Positions 5,936 to 12,454 of a stretch of 13,130 nt of DNA are shown here, piece after piece. Made by a program: the position numbers and the translations under genes. The stretch is from assembly GCA_937894495.1 (NCBI GenBank), contig CALCRR010000270.1:1-13130 (forward strand). Reading direction: 5' to 3'. The DNA is from an uncultured Ruminococcus sp. GTDB taxonomy: Bacteria > Bacillota > Clostridia > Oscillospirales > Ruminococcaceae. The number at the start of each line of letters is the position of its first letter. Within the stretch, counting starts at the first letter, position 1. Below the pieces are notes generated by a model, which had not been told where the DNA came from, ran no database searches, and saw only the letters and a program-made list of their open reading frames with translations.

Positions 5936-5965
5936 GATCGGGCGGAGTATGCTCCGCCCATGATC
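5936..5965 (+). terminator. GC-rich hairpin after the surface-protein gene
   Basis: GGGCGGAG (5940-5947) pairs with CTCCGCCC (5952-5959) around a TATG loop. The stem is extended by GATC (5936-5939) and GATC (5962-5965) past a 2-nt bulge. It lies 40 nt after the stop at 5896. There is no T-tract, so termination may be weak, or the hairpin may protect the mRNA 3' end. Confidence 0.5.
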
Positions 5966-5977
5966 TTGCTCCGCACA

Positions 5978-6023
5978 GATATGCTTTCATAAGCTTTTGC
6001 GGGAGAGTTTATGAAAGCATATC
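5978..6023. promoter_or_regulatory. 15-bp perfect inverted repeat upstream of xylB
   Basis: GATATGCTTTCATAA (5978-5992) and TTATGAAAGCATATC (6009-6023) are perfect inverted copies around a 16-nt gap. The centre-to-centre distance is 31 nt, about three DNA turns. It ends 29 nt before the xylB start codon. It could be a repressor operator or a leader RNA hairpin. No T-tract follows, so a simple terminator is unlikely. No convincing promoter boxes were found around it. Confidence 0.6.
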
Positions 6024-6052
6024 ACAAATAAAGTAATAAAGGAGAATTTAAA

Positions 6053-7579
6053 ATGGCTTATGTAATTGGTGTTGACTGCGGTACCAGCGGTACTAAAACA
6101 GTTCTGTTCGATGAAAAGGGTACGGTAATAGCTTCGATGACTATCGAATACCCCATGTATCAGCCGAAAAACGGCTATGCCGAGCAGGAGCCTGCCGACT
6201 GGGCTAATGCTATGATAAACACTATAAAGGGCGTGCTGGCTAAAAGCGGCGTGGCTGCCGAGGAGGTAAAGGGCGTTGGTATCTCGGGTCAGATGCACGG
6301 TCTTGTTATGCTGGATAAGGATAACAACGTGCTCAGGCGCTCAATAATCTGGTGCGACCAGAGAACGGCTGCCGAGGTCGAAGAGATGAATCGGAAGCTT
6401 GGCAGAGAGAAGCTTATCGAAATAACCGCCAACCCTGCCCTGACAGGCTGGACCGCTGCCAAGATACTCTGGGTGAAGAACAACGAGCCCGATATATATG
6501 AAAAGTGCAGACATATTCTGCTGCCCAAGGATTATCTGAGATTTATACTTACAGGCGAGTATGCCACCGAGGTATCGGACGCTTCGGGTATGCAGCTGCT
6601 GGACGTGCCTAACCGCTGCTGGAGCAGAGAGGTCTGCGATGCGCTGGGCATTGATATGTCCTGGCTGGGCAAGGTCTATGAGAGCTGCGAGGTAACAGGT
6701 CAGGTAACGGCTGAGATGGCTGAAAAAACAGGTCTTAAAGCAGGCACCATAGTTGTGGGCGGCGCAGGCGATAACGCTGCGGCTGCTGTGGGCACGGGCG
6801 TTGCTGTTGACGGCAAGGCCTTCACCACCATAGGCACATCGGGGGTCGTGTTTGCGCATACTTCCAATATCTCCATCGACCCCAAGGGCAGGGTGCACAC
6901 CTGCTGTGCTGCTGTACCCGGCAGCTGGCACGTAATGGGAGTTACCCAGGGCGCAGGACTTTCGCTGAAATGGTTCAGAGACAATTTCTGCAATGCCGAG
7001 AAGGAGACTGCTAAATACATGGGCGTTGATGAATACTACCTTATGGACAAGCAGGCTGAGAGCGTTCCGGTGGGAGCTAACAGGCTTCTTTATCTGCCAT
7101 ACCTCATGGGCGAGAGAACACCTCATCTTGATCCCGACGCAAGAGGTGTATTCTTCGGACTTTCCGCAATGCACACCAAGAAAGAAATGCTCAGGGCAGT
7201 AATGGAGGGAGTATCATACTCGCTGAGAGACTGCGTTGAGGTGTTCAGAGAGATGAACATAAACGTATCTGACATGATGGCTTGCGGCGGCGGAGGATCC
7301 TCACCCCTGTGGAGATCGATGCTGGCAGACCTTTACAACTGCCCCGTAAAGACAGCTTCCTCAAAGGAGGGCCCTGCACTGGGCGTGGCGCTGCTTTCAA
7401 TGGTGGGAGCAGGCATTTACTCCAGCGTGCCCGAGGCTTGCGCTGCGGTGGTAAAGACCGACAAGATACAGGAGCCAAACGCCGAGAATGTACCCGAGTA
7501 CGAAAAGTATTATCAGCTCTACAGGGAGATCTACCCTGCACTGAAGGCGCAGTTTGCAAAGCTGGCTGCGCTTGACTAA
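6053..7579 (+). CDS. xylB: Xylulokinase
   Basis: A 508-aa FGGY-family sugar kinase of normal length (about 500 aa). It phosphorylates D-xylulose to xylulose 5-phosphate with ATP, feeding the pentose phosphate pathway in the cytoplasm. Seen: the N-terminal phosphate loop DCGTSGTK (8-15), GISGQMHG (76-83) that is diagnostic for xylulokinases, DYLRFILTGEYATEVSDASG (160-179), the catalytic Asp240 in GGAGDNAAAAVGTG, GERTPHLDPDARGVFFGL, and the C-terminal ATP-site GGGGSSPLWRSMLADLYNCP. ATG at 6053 follows AAAGGAG with an 8-nt spacer. No xylose isomerase or transporter is in the window, so it stands alone here. The 15-bp inverted repeat upstream is a candidate control site. A long palindrome follows the stop. 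Confidence 0.95.
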   Translation: MAYVIGVDCGTSGTKTVLFDEKGTVIASMTIEYPMYQPKNGYAEQEPADWANAMINTIKGVLAKSGVAAEEVKGVGISGQMHGLVMLDKDNNVLRRSIIWCDQRTAAEVEEMNRKLGREKLIEITANPALTGWTAAKILWVKNNEPDIYEKCRHILLPKDYLRFILTGEYATEVSDASGMQLLDVPNRCWSREVCDALGIDMSWLGKVYESCEVTGQVTAEMAEKTGLKAGTIVVGGAGDNAAAAVGTGVAVDGKAFTTIGTSGVVFAHTSNISIDPKGRVHTCCAAVPGSWHVMGVTQGAGLSLKWFRDNFCNAEKETAKYMGVDEYYLMDKQAESVPVGANRLLYLPYLMGERTPHLDPDARGVFFGLSAMHTKKEMLRAVMEGVSYSLRDCVEVFREMNINVSDMMACGGGGSSPLWRSMLADLYNCPVKTASSKEGPALGVALLSMVGAGIYSSVPEACAAVVKTDKIQEPNAENVPEYEKYYQLYREIYPALKAQFAKLAALD

Positions 7580-7610
7580 GAGTAAGAAAACAGTTACGCT
7601 TTTGCGCTTA

Positions 7611-7772
7611 TATACTCCCCTCTGCTCCAAAGTATCCATTATCTTTGCACATAAATAAATTTTCTCTGCGTTACACTCCCTTGACTTACGTCAGTAAGCC
7701 TGCGGTCGTGTGCCTTGATAAAATTTATTTCTGCACAAATCTAATGGATATTTTGAAACAGAGGCGAGTATA
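7611..7772. repeat. Long imperfect palindrome (about 162 nt), possible miniature mobile element
   Basis: The 53-nt arms 7611-7663 and 7720-7772 are inverted copies matching at 44 of 53 positions, including TATCCATTA and AAATAAATTTT blocks. The 56-nt centre has a small stem, CTTAC (7685-7689) with GTAAG (7694-7698). The outer ends are TATACTC and GAGTATA, so a TA or TATA target duplication is possible. There is no ORF inside. It fills the space between the convergent xylB and lipoprotein genes and may also act as a two-way terminator. Several arm mismatches become G-U pairs if the minus strand is the RNA. Confidence 0.75.
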
Positions 7773-7781
7773 GTTATGAAC

Positions 7782-8606
7782 TCAGTTCATCATCGGGTCA
7801 AATTCTTTGAGCATTACCCCCGATGAAATGTGGCAGGTATATTCAAAGGTGAGAGTTTCATCACCTGCGTAAATGCTGTCCTTTATAACTAGGCTGTAGG
7901 GTCTGTCCTCGGTGCCCTCATCTGCAAGCTTGTTAAGCAGCTCTGTCACTATCACTTTTCTTTCATCCACCGTGCCGTTTTTAAAATCATCATCCGACAT
8001 CAGCTGCTGCAGAGCATCATCTACCGCCTGCATATCCTCAAGCTCCTTGTCGGTGAACTGCTCCAGCACGAATATCTCCACCGTGTCGGAAATGTGCTCA
8101 CCATCGGCGTCATAAAACCTTGCATAGTAGTGATAATAGGCTTCCTGCGAGGTCTCGGGGTCAGTGTCTATATCGGTATTGACGGTGTATCTGCAATTAT
8201 AAACGCCGTCGCCTTTTAAGCTGTCGCCGTACTTCACGTAATCGGCTTCATCATAAAGCTCAGCCACTACCTCGCCGCTGTCGGCGTCCACCAGCTCCAC
8301 CGTCTCGGGGGAGCTTTCAGTCCCCACCTGTGCCGAAAAGATTATCTCGCTGTCGTCAGTGCCGATGGTTATCTCACTGTTGTTTGTGTAAAGCAATACA
8401 TCATAGTTCTTCTTACATTCCTCAGCCTCACCGCCGATATCTTCATCGGCTTTAGCCAGCACAGCATCAACCGCTGCGTCCATATCGTCATCGGTATCCT
8501 CATAGGGCGCTGTTGCCTTTGAGCTGCTGCTTTCTTCATTATCCACCTTGCCGCAGCCGCCCAGCATCAGGCAAAGAGCGGTAACTGCAATAAAAAATTT
8601 TTTCAT
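7782..8606 (-). CDS. Putative lipoprotein with acidic linker and possible Ig-like domain
   Basis: A 274-aa exported lipoprotein. The start at 8606 is chosen over an in-frame ATG at 8645 because AAGGAG lies 7 nt upstream and the protein then begins MKKFFIAVTALCLMLGGC, a classic signal with lipobox LGGC (lipidated Cys18). A Ser/Asp/Glu-rich linker follows (about 22-50). The central part (SEITIGTDDSEIIFSAQVGT onward, then GDGVYNCRYTVNTD) looks like a beta-sandwich of the Ig-like type found in choice-of-anchor proteins. The C-terminal part is helical and acidic, ending in another short beta segment. It probably sits on the outer face of the membrane. No substrate or partner can be inferred. It has its own strong promoter and ends 10 nt before the long palindrome. 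Confidence 0.75.
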   Translation of the reverse strand: MKKFFIAVTALCLMLGGCGKVDNEESSSSKATAPYEDTDDDMDAAVDAVLAKADEDIGGEAEECKKNYDVLLYTNNSEITIGTDDSEIIFSAQVGTESSPETVELVDADSGEVVAELYDEADYVKYGDSLKGDGVYNCRYTVNTDIDTDPETSQEAYYHYYARFYDADGEHISDTVEIFVLEQFTDKELEDMQAVDDALQQLMSDDDFKNGTVDERKVIVTELLNKLADEGTEDRPYSLVIKDSIYAGDETLTFEYTCHISSGVMLKEFDPMMN

Positions 8607-8737
8607 ATAACTACTCCTTATACTTCGTGTTTTATCGTCCTGCATAATTATATACGTTTTAGTTTGAGCTTTTTATGGCACAAAACTGCACAAATCTTGC
8701 AGCCGCATTTTATATATCTTTCACAATACACCTTATG

Positions 8738-8766
8738 ATTATAACACACCTGCCGAAATTTGTCAA
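8738..8766 (-). promoter_or_regulatory. Perfect consensus sigma-A promoter of the lipoprotein gene
   Basis: On the minus strand, TTGACA (complement of 8761-8766), a spacer of exactly 17 nt and TATAAT (complement of 8738-8743) form a full consensus promoter. The predicted start near 8731 gives a leader of about 125 nt before the ATG at 8606. It lies 5 nt past the malic enzyme terminator. Confidence 0.88.
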
Positions 8767-8771
8767 TAACC

Positions 8772-8803
8772 AAAAAAGCTTTCGTACCATATGATACGAA
8801 AGC
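8772..8803 (-). terminator. Rho-independent terminator of the malic enzyme gene
   Basis: GCTTTCGTA (8778-8786) pairs with TACGAAAGC (8795-8803) around an 8-nt loop. The minus-strand read continues into six T (complement of A8772-A8777). It lies 24 nt after the malic enzyme stop. Confidence 0.9.
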
Positions 8804-8827
8804 CTTTTATATCCGTATTTTACAGGG

Positions 8828-10000
8828 TCAAGCCCTTGCAACTCCCGACCTTCTTGCAGCCTCGGCAACAGCCTTGGCAACGGCAACAGGTATAGCCCTG
8901 TCAAATGCGTCAGGCAGAATAAACTCGGGGGAGAGCTTGTCGTCGCTGACGCAGTCGGCGATAGCCCTTGCAGCTGCCATTTTCATCTCCTCGTTGATGT
9001 CGCTCGCTCTTACAGCCAGCGCACCCTTGAAAATTCCGGGGAAAGCCACAACGTTGTTTATCTGGTTGGGGAAGTCCGAGCGGCCTGTGCCTACGATATA
9101 AGCGCCTGCTGCCTTTGCCTCATCAGGCATTATCTCAGGCACGGGATTTGACATTGCAAATATCATAGGCTTGTCGTTCATAGACCTTACCATATCCTGT
9201 GTAACAAGCCCAGGCTTTGAAACTCCCACAAAAACATCAGCGCCCTTCATAGCGTCTGCAAGACCGCCCCTGAGGTGGTTTTTGTTGGTTATCTTAGCCA
9301 TTTCAGCCTGTGCTGGGTTCTTTATATCGTCGCCGTCACAGATTATGCCCTTTGAGTTGAGCATGATGATATCCTTGACGCCAAGGTTGAGCAAAAACTT
9401 TGCGATAGCGCAGCCTGCAGCCCCTGCACCGCTCATTACCACGTTAAGGTCGCCTATGTTTCTGCCTGTGAGCTTGCAGGCGTTGAGCATTGCAGCTCCC
9501 ACAACTATAGCCGTGCCGTGCTGGTCGTCGTGGAACACGGGGATATCCACCCTTTCTTTGAGCTTAGCTTCTATCTCAAAGCACCTGGGGGCAGCTATAT
9601 CCTCAAGGTTGATACCGCCGAAGCTGCCCGATATGAGCGCAACGGTATTGACTATCTCATCAACATCATTTGTCTTTACGCACAGAGGAAAAGCGTCAAC
9701 ATCGGCAAACTCCTTAAAAAGCGCACACTTGCCCTCCATAACGGGCATACCTGCCTCGGGACCGATATTGCCAAGCCCCAGCACTGCCGAGCCGTCTGTG
9801 ATAACAGCCACAAGGTTTCCTCTTCTGGTGTATTTGTATGAAAGATCAATATCCTTCTCGATCTCCAGACAGGGCTGAGCTACACCGGGGGTATAAGCCA
9901 GCGTCAGGTCCTTAGCGTTCTCGATCTTAGCCCTTGAAATGACCTCGATCTTACCCTTCCATTCCTCATGCATTTTAAGAGATTCTTCCATTACGTTCAT
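8828..10000 (-). CDS. Malic enzyme (malate dehydrogenase, oxaloacetate-decarboxylating), short bacterial form
   Basis: A 390-aa protein, normal for the short prokaryotic malic enzymes, which convert malate to pyruvate, CO2 and NAD(P)H with Mg or Mn. Seen: YTPGVA (36-41) with the catalytic Tyr36; TDGSAVLGLGNIGP (68-81); the catalytic Lys91; metal ligands in NLEDI (Glu132, Asp133) and HDDQHGTA (157-164, Asp158); the Rossmann loop GAGAAG (191-196); and MSNPVPEI near the end. At the end of the second Rossmann strand there is Asn (LNSKG, Asn215), where many relatives have Asp, so cofactor preference is uncertain. The start at 10000 has AAAGGA upstream; Met4 is an alternative. A terminator follows at 8772-8803, and another minus-strand terminator lies upstream, so it is a single-gene unit. 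Confidence 0.94.
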   Translation of the reverse strand: MNVMEESLKMHEEWKGKIEVISRAKIENAKDLTLAYTPGVAQPCLEIEKDIDLSYKYTRRGNLVAVITDGSAVLGLGNIGPEAGMPVMEGKCALFKEFADVDAFPLCVKTNDVDEIVNTVALISGSFGGINLEDIAAPRCFEIEAKLKERVDIPVFHDDQHGTAIVVGAAMLNACKLTGRNIGDLNVVMSGAGAAGCAIAKFLLNLGVKDIIMLNSKGIICDGDDIKNPAQAEMAKITNKNHLRGGLADAMKGADVFVGVSKPGLVTQDMVRSMNDKPMIFAMSNPVPEIMPDEAKAAGAYIVGTGRSDFPNQINNVVAFPGIFKGALAVRASDINEEMKMAAARAIADCVSDDKLSPEFILPDAFDRAIPVAVAKAVAEAARRSGVARA

Positions 10001-10065
10001 ATTTTTACTGTCCTTTCCGTCGATATTATTAACAGTTCAAACAAAGCTTAGCGCTCCCGCACTTT

Positions 10066-10098
10066 AAAAAGAGGTCAGAGCCGCAAGCTCCAACCTCT
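10066..10098 (-). terminator. Rho-independent terminator of the PHP gene
   Basis: AGAGGT (10070-10075) pairs with ACCTCT (10093-10098), and GAGC (10078-10081) with GCTC (10087-10090), with a small internal loop and a CGCAA apex. On the minus strand it runs into TTTTTAAAG. It lies about 57 nt after the stop at 10156 and upstream of the malic enzyme start. Confidence 0.82.
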
Positions 10099-10155
10099 AG
10101 TATAATCTAATATTTTTCCCATTTTAGAGGGATTTTGTAAGTATTCTGTTAATTC

Positions 10156-11028
10156 TCAGACCGAAGCAGCTGCCTCGTTCTTTTTAGCCTTTTTAGCGTT
10201 GGCGCTTATCAGCTTGAAAAGCTTGTCAAGCTCCTCATCATCGGTGGTGTAGCTGCCTATGTGGGTCATGGTGCTGTTATAAAGCCCGTGGAAATCGGAG
10301 CCGCCCGTGGCGATAAGCCCGTGGTCGTCAGCAAACTTTTTCAAAGCCGCCTGCTGTATAGGGGTGGCAGAATAGTGCCAGCACTCAACGCCGTCCAGCT
10401 TGCCTGCCTCTGCCAGCTCATGCATAAGCTCTATATTGCCAAACATATGTGGGTGGGCAAGCACAGCTACTCCCTTTGAGGAATGTATAAGGTCAAGCAC
10501 AAAATTCACATCGGGATATTCCCTTGTGACCAGGCACTCGCCCTTTGGGTATGAAAACAGCTTGTCATTGACATAGCCGTAAAGCTCGGTAGCGTAGCCG
10601 TAATTCACCAGCGCCCTCATAATATGCTGCTTGTAAATGCTTTTAGAGCCCTTGGTGTAATGCATAACAGCGTCCTTGGGTATGGGGTATCTCTCACACA
10701 CCTTTTCGATCATATCCTTAGCGCACTCGGTGCGTATCCGGCATGATTTAAGGCATAGCCCCTCAAGCCTCTGGGGCTTCTGGGGCGCATAGCAGAGTAT
10801 ATGCACCTTCTGATCGCGCTTTTTATCCCAAGCCGAAAGCTCCACCGCAGGTATTATCTTAACGCCGTATCTTTCACCCAGTATCTGCGCCCTGCTTGAT
10901 GACGAAAGTGTATCGTGATCGGTGATCGCCAGAAAATCAAGCCCCATTCTCTTGGCTTGTGCGATCACCTCCTCAATGCCCAGCGAACCGTCGGACAGGG
11001 TGGTATGACAGTGCAGATCACCAGTCAT
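10156..11028 (-). CDS. PHP-domain metal-dependent phosphoesterase (TrpH/RNase AM type)
   Basis: A 290-aa cytoplasmic hydrolase of the COG0613 type. Metal-binding motifs appear in the usual order: DLHCHTTLSDG (His6, His8, Asp13), TDHDT (Asp37, His38, Asp39), Glu63 in AVELSAW, His76, AHPH (His192), and GGSDFHG (Asp245, His247). Studied relatives, such as E. coli RNase AM (TrpH/YciV), cleave phosphate from nucleoside 3',5'-bisphosphates or trim RNA 5' ends; the exact substrate here is inferred. The length is typical. The C-terminal tail is Lys/Ala-rich and probably disordered. The start at 11028 has a near-perfect AAGGAGGT 7 nt upstream. It has its own promoter (11136-11164), a leader that can fold in two ways, and its own terminator. 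Confidence 0.9.
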   Translation of the reverse strand: MTGDLHCHTTLSDGSLGIEEVIAQAKRMGLDFLAITDHDTLSSSSRAQILGERYGVKIIPAVELSAWDKKRDQKVHILCYAPQKPQRLEGLCLKSCRIRTECAKDMIEKVCERYPIPKDAVMHYTKGSKSIYKQHIMRALVNYGYATELYGYVNDKLFSYPKGECLVTREYPDVNFVLDLIHSSKGVAVLAHPHMFGNIELMHELAEAGKLDGVECWHYSATPIQQAALKKFADDHGLIATGGSDFHGLYNSTMTHIGSYTTDDEELDKLFKLISANAKKAKKNEAAASV

Positions 11029-11034
11029 TTCATT

Positions 11035-11093
11035 GACCTCCTTTTCAGATGTTAGAGGTGAGCGTCAACAACAGCTTTTACCTCACCTGAAAA
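11035..11093 (-). promoter_or_regulatory. Structured leader with possible RBS-masking pairing, PHP gene
   Basis: In the minus-strand RNA, AGGTGAG (complement of 11082-11088) can pair with CTCACCT (complement of 11056-11062). The same region's ACCTC (complement of 11055-11059) can instead pair with GAGGT of the Shine-Dalgarno sequence (complement of 11036-11040). The two pairings exclude each other. Whether this has a regulatory role is unknown. Confidence 0.4.
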
Positions 11094-11135
11094 TATTAAA
11101 AACAGAAATAATTTTTTTTGTAATTTCACCAAATG

Positions 11136-11164
11136 ATTATAGCATATTTTTCGACATTTTGCAA
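11136..11164 (-). promoter_or_regulatory. Sigma-A promoter of the PHP gene
   Basis: On the minus strand, TTGCAA (11159-11164), a 17-nt spacer and a perfect TATAAT (complement of 11136-11141) predict a start near 11129 and a leader of about 100 nt. Confidence 0.78.
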
Positions 11165-11264
11165 GCATTTATTACGATTTTCCACCATTTACATCTAATG
11201 AAAGTGATTATACACAATATATCATCTGTATAATTGGTCATTATTACCATGCACAGCTGCCGCT

Positions 11265-12224
11265 TCAAAAAAACTTATCTTTGAACCACACTTTGCTTAC
11301 CTCAAAGCTCCTGCCGTTGAGGTATTCTAAAATCCCCCCGTCAGTTGAAAAATCAAAGGTCAGCTTGTACGAATAAAGTGCCTGCGTCTTTACATTATAT
11401 GAGCGGTTCACCTTGTTTATTCCGTACTTGCCGTCCCCCAGCAGGGGATATCCCTCGTGGGCAAGGTGTGCTCTTATCTGGTGGGTCCTGCCCGTTACCA
11501 GCTCCACCTCCAGCAAAGCAAGCCCCAGCTGTTTGTTTTCGGCTGTCACACGGTATCTGGTCATCATGGTCTTGCACCCGGGGAAGGGCTTGTCTGAGAC
11601 CTTTACCACCTTAGTCTTTTCGTTTCGCTGGTGATAGGCTTTAAGCTCTGCCGAATGTTTTTGCGGTATTCCCACAGTCACGCAGAGATAGCGCTTGTCA
11701 AGCTCCCTGTCCTTGACCTTCTGATTTAAAATGCGCAGGCTCTCGGCATTTTTGGCGCATATGACTATGCCCCCTGTGTTTCGGTCTATCCTGTTGCAGA
11801 GGGCTGGCGCAAATGAGTTCTCGCTGTCGGGGTCATACTCGCCCTTGTTGTAGAGATAATGCTGTATCCTACCTATCAGCGTGTCGGCAGAGCCGCTATC
11901 GTCCTCATGCACCACCAGACCGCAGGGCTTGTCGCAAAGCAGAATGTTTTCGTCCTCATAGACGATATCAAGACTGGCAGGTGATGATAAAAACTGCGGT
12001 TTGTCAGCGCTGCCCTTATCAAAAAACTCGTCATTTATATAAAGCTGCATAACATCGCCCTGGCTGAGCCTTGTGGATATCTCGCACCTTTTGCCGTTAA
12101 GCTTTATGCGTTTTAGCCTTATATACTTGTAAAGCAGGTTCTTTGGCAGCAGCGGCACGGCTTTAGTTAAAAACTTATCCACACGCTGCCCTGCGTCGTT
12201 GGCGTTTATTTTAAATTCTTTCAT
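11265..12224 (-). CDS. RluA-family rRNA pseudouridine synthase with S4 domain
   Basis: A 319-aa RNA-modifying enzyme. Residues 1-65 form an S4 RNA-binding domain (GQRVDKFL, then RLKRIKLNGKR and the QGD turn). The catalytic domain begins near 84 (LDIVYEDENILLCDKPCGLVVH). The catalytic motif reads NRIDRNTGG (144-152) with Asp147, a variant of the usual HRLDxxTSG, and GRTHQIRAHL (245-254) is intact. The family converts uridine to pseudouridine in 23S rRNA (RluC/RluD sites) or similar RNAs; the target position cannot be assigned. The length is typical. ATG at 12224 follows GGGAG at 9 nt. A promoter is seen at 12257-12285. No clear terminator was found between its stop and the PHP promoter. Confidence 0.92.
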   Translation of the reverse strand: MKEFKINANDAGQRVDKFLTKAVPLLPKNLLYKYIRLKRIKLNGKRCEISTRLSQGDVMQLYINDEFFDKGSADKPQFLSSPASLDIVYEDENILLCDKPCGLVVHEDDSGSADTLIGRIQHYLYNKGEYDPDSENSFAPALCNRIDRNTGGIVICAKNAESLRILNQKVKDRELDKRYLCVTVGIPQKHSAELKAYHQRNEKTKVVKVSDKPFPGCKTMMTRYRVTAENKQLGLALLEVELVTGRTHQIRAHLAHEGYPLLGDGKYGINKVNRSYNVKTQALYSYKLTFDFSTDGGILEYLNGRSFEVSKVWFKDKFF

Positions 12225-12256
12225 CTGATAATTCTCCCGAAAATAATATCGAGCTA

Positions 12257-12285
12257 ATTATATCATATCCCGAACCAAAAGTAAA
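12257..12285 (-). promoter_or_regulatory. Sigma-A promoter of the pseudouridine synthase gene
   Basis: On the minus strand, TTTACT (complement of 12280-12285), a 17-nt spacer and a perfect TATAAT (complement of 12257-12262) lie about 35 nt before the ATG at 12224. The -35 box is a weaker match. Confidence 0.65.
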
Positions 12286-12377
12286 GCACGCTTTCGGCAA
12301 ATTGTCACTTTATACCTGAAATTTATGTCTATAATCACTCAAAGTGAAATTTTGTGAGCAAAATTATTCAGATATGC

Positions 12378-12406
12378 TTGACTATTTCTTAGAAAAATGG
12401 TATGAT
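12378..12406 (+). promoter_or_regulatory. Sigma-A promoter of lysA
   Basis: TTGACT (12378-12383), a 17-nt spacer and TATGAT (12401-12406) predict a start near 12413. The leader is then only about 40 nt, too short for a lysine riboswitch. An inverted repeat, AATTTTG (12348-12354) with CAAAATT (12359-12365), lies just upstream of the -35 box. Confidence 0.78.
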
Positions 12407-12411
12407 AAGTA

Positions 12412-12423
12412 AGTATTAATACT
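12412..12423. promoter_or_regulatory. 12-bp palindrome at the lysA transcription start
   Basis: AGTATTAATACT is a perfect palindrome placed 5 nt after the -10 box, where a repressor would block initiation. It is an operator candidate by position only; it is AT-rich and may be chance. Confidence 0.3.
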
Positions 12424-12454
12424 ATAAAAATCTGATAAAAAGGAAGCGAAAACA

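Noticed and set aside
5347..5976. Minus-strand frame of 209 codons rich in Ala/Ser/Thr opposite the NPHTG gene
   Set aside because: Its composition mirrors the repetitive Ala/Pro codons of the sense gene; the sense frame has a signal peptide, sorting signal and RBS.
6341..7174. Long minus-strand frame of 277 codons opposite xylB
   Set aside because: It is antisense to a clear xylulokinase, has no RBS and no recognisable motif; such frames are common opposite codon-biased genes.
7611..7772. CRISPR or direct repeat array
   Set aside because: There are only two inverted arms and no spaced direct repeats.
8607..8645. 13-residue N-terminal extension of the lipoprotein
   Set aside because: The extension would bury the signal peptide. 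The inner ATG has a proper RBS and gives a correct lipobox position.
9171..9878. Plus-strand frame of 235 codons opposite malic enzyme
   Set aside because: Antisense shadow of a gene with all catalytic motifs; no RBS or family resemblance.
12407..12454. Lysine riboswitch (L-box) before lysA
   Set aside because: The predicted leader is only about 40 nt, far shorter than an L-box.
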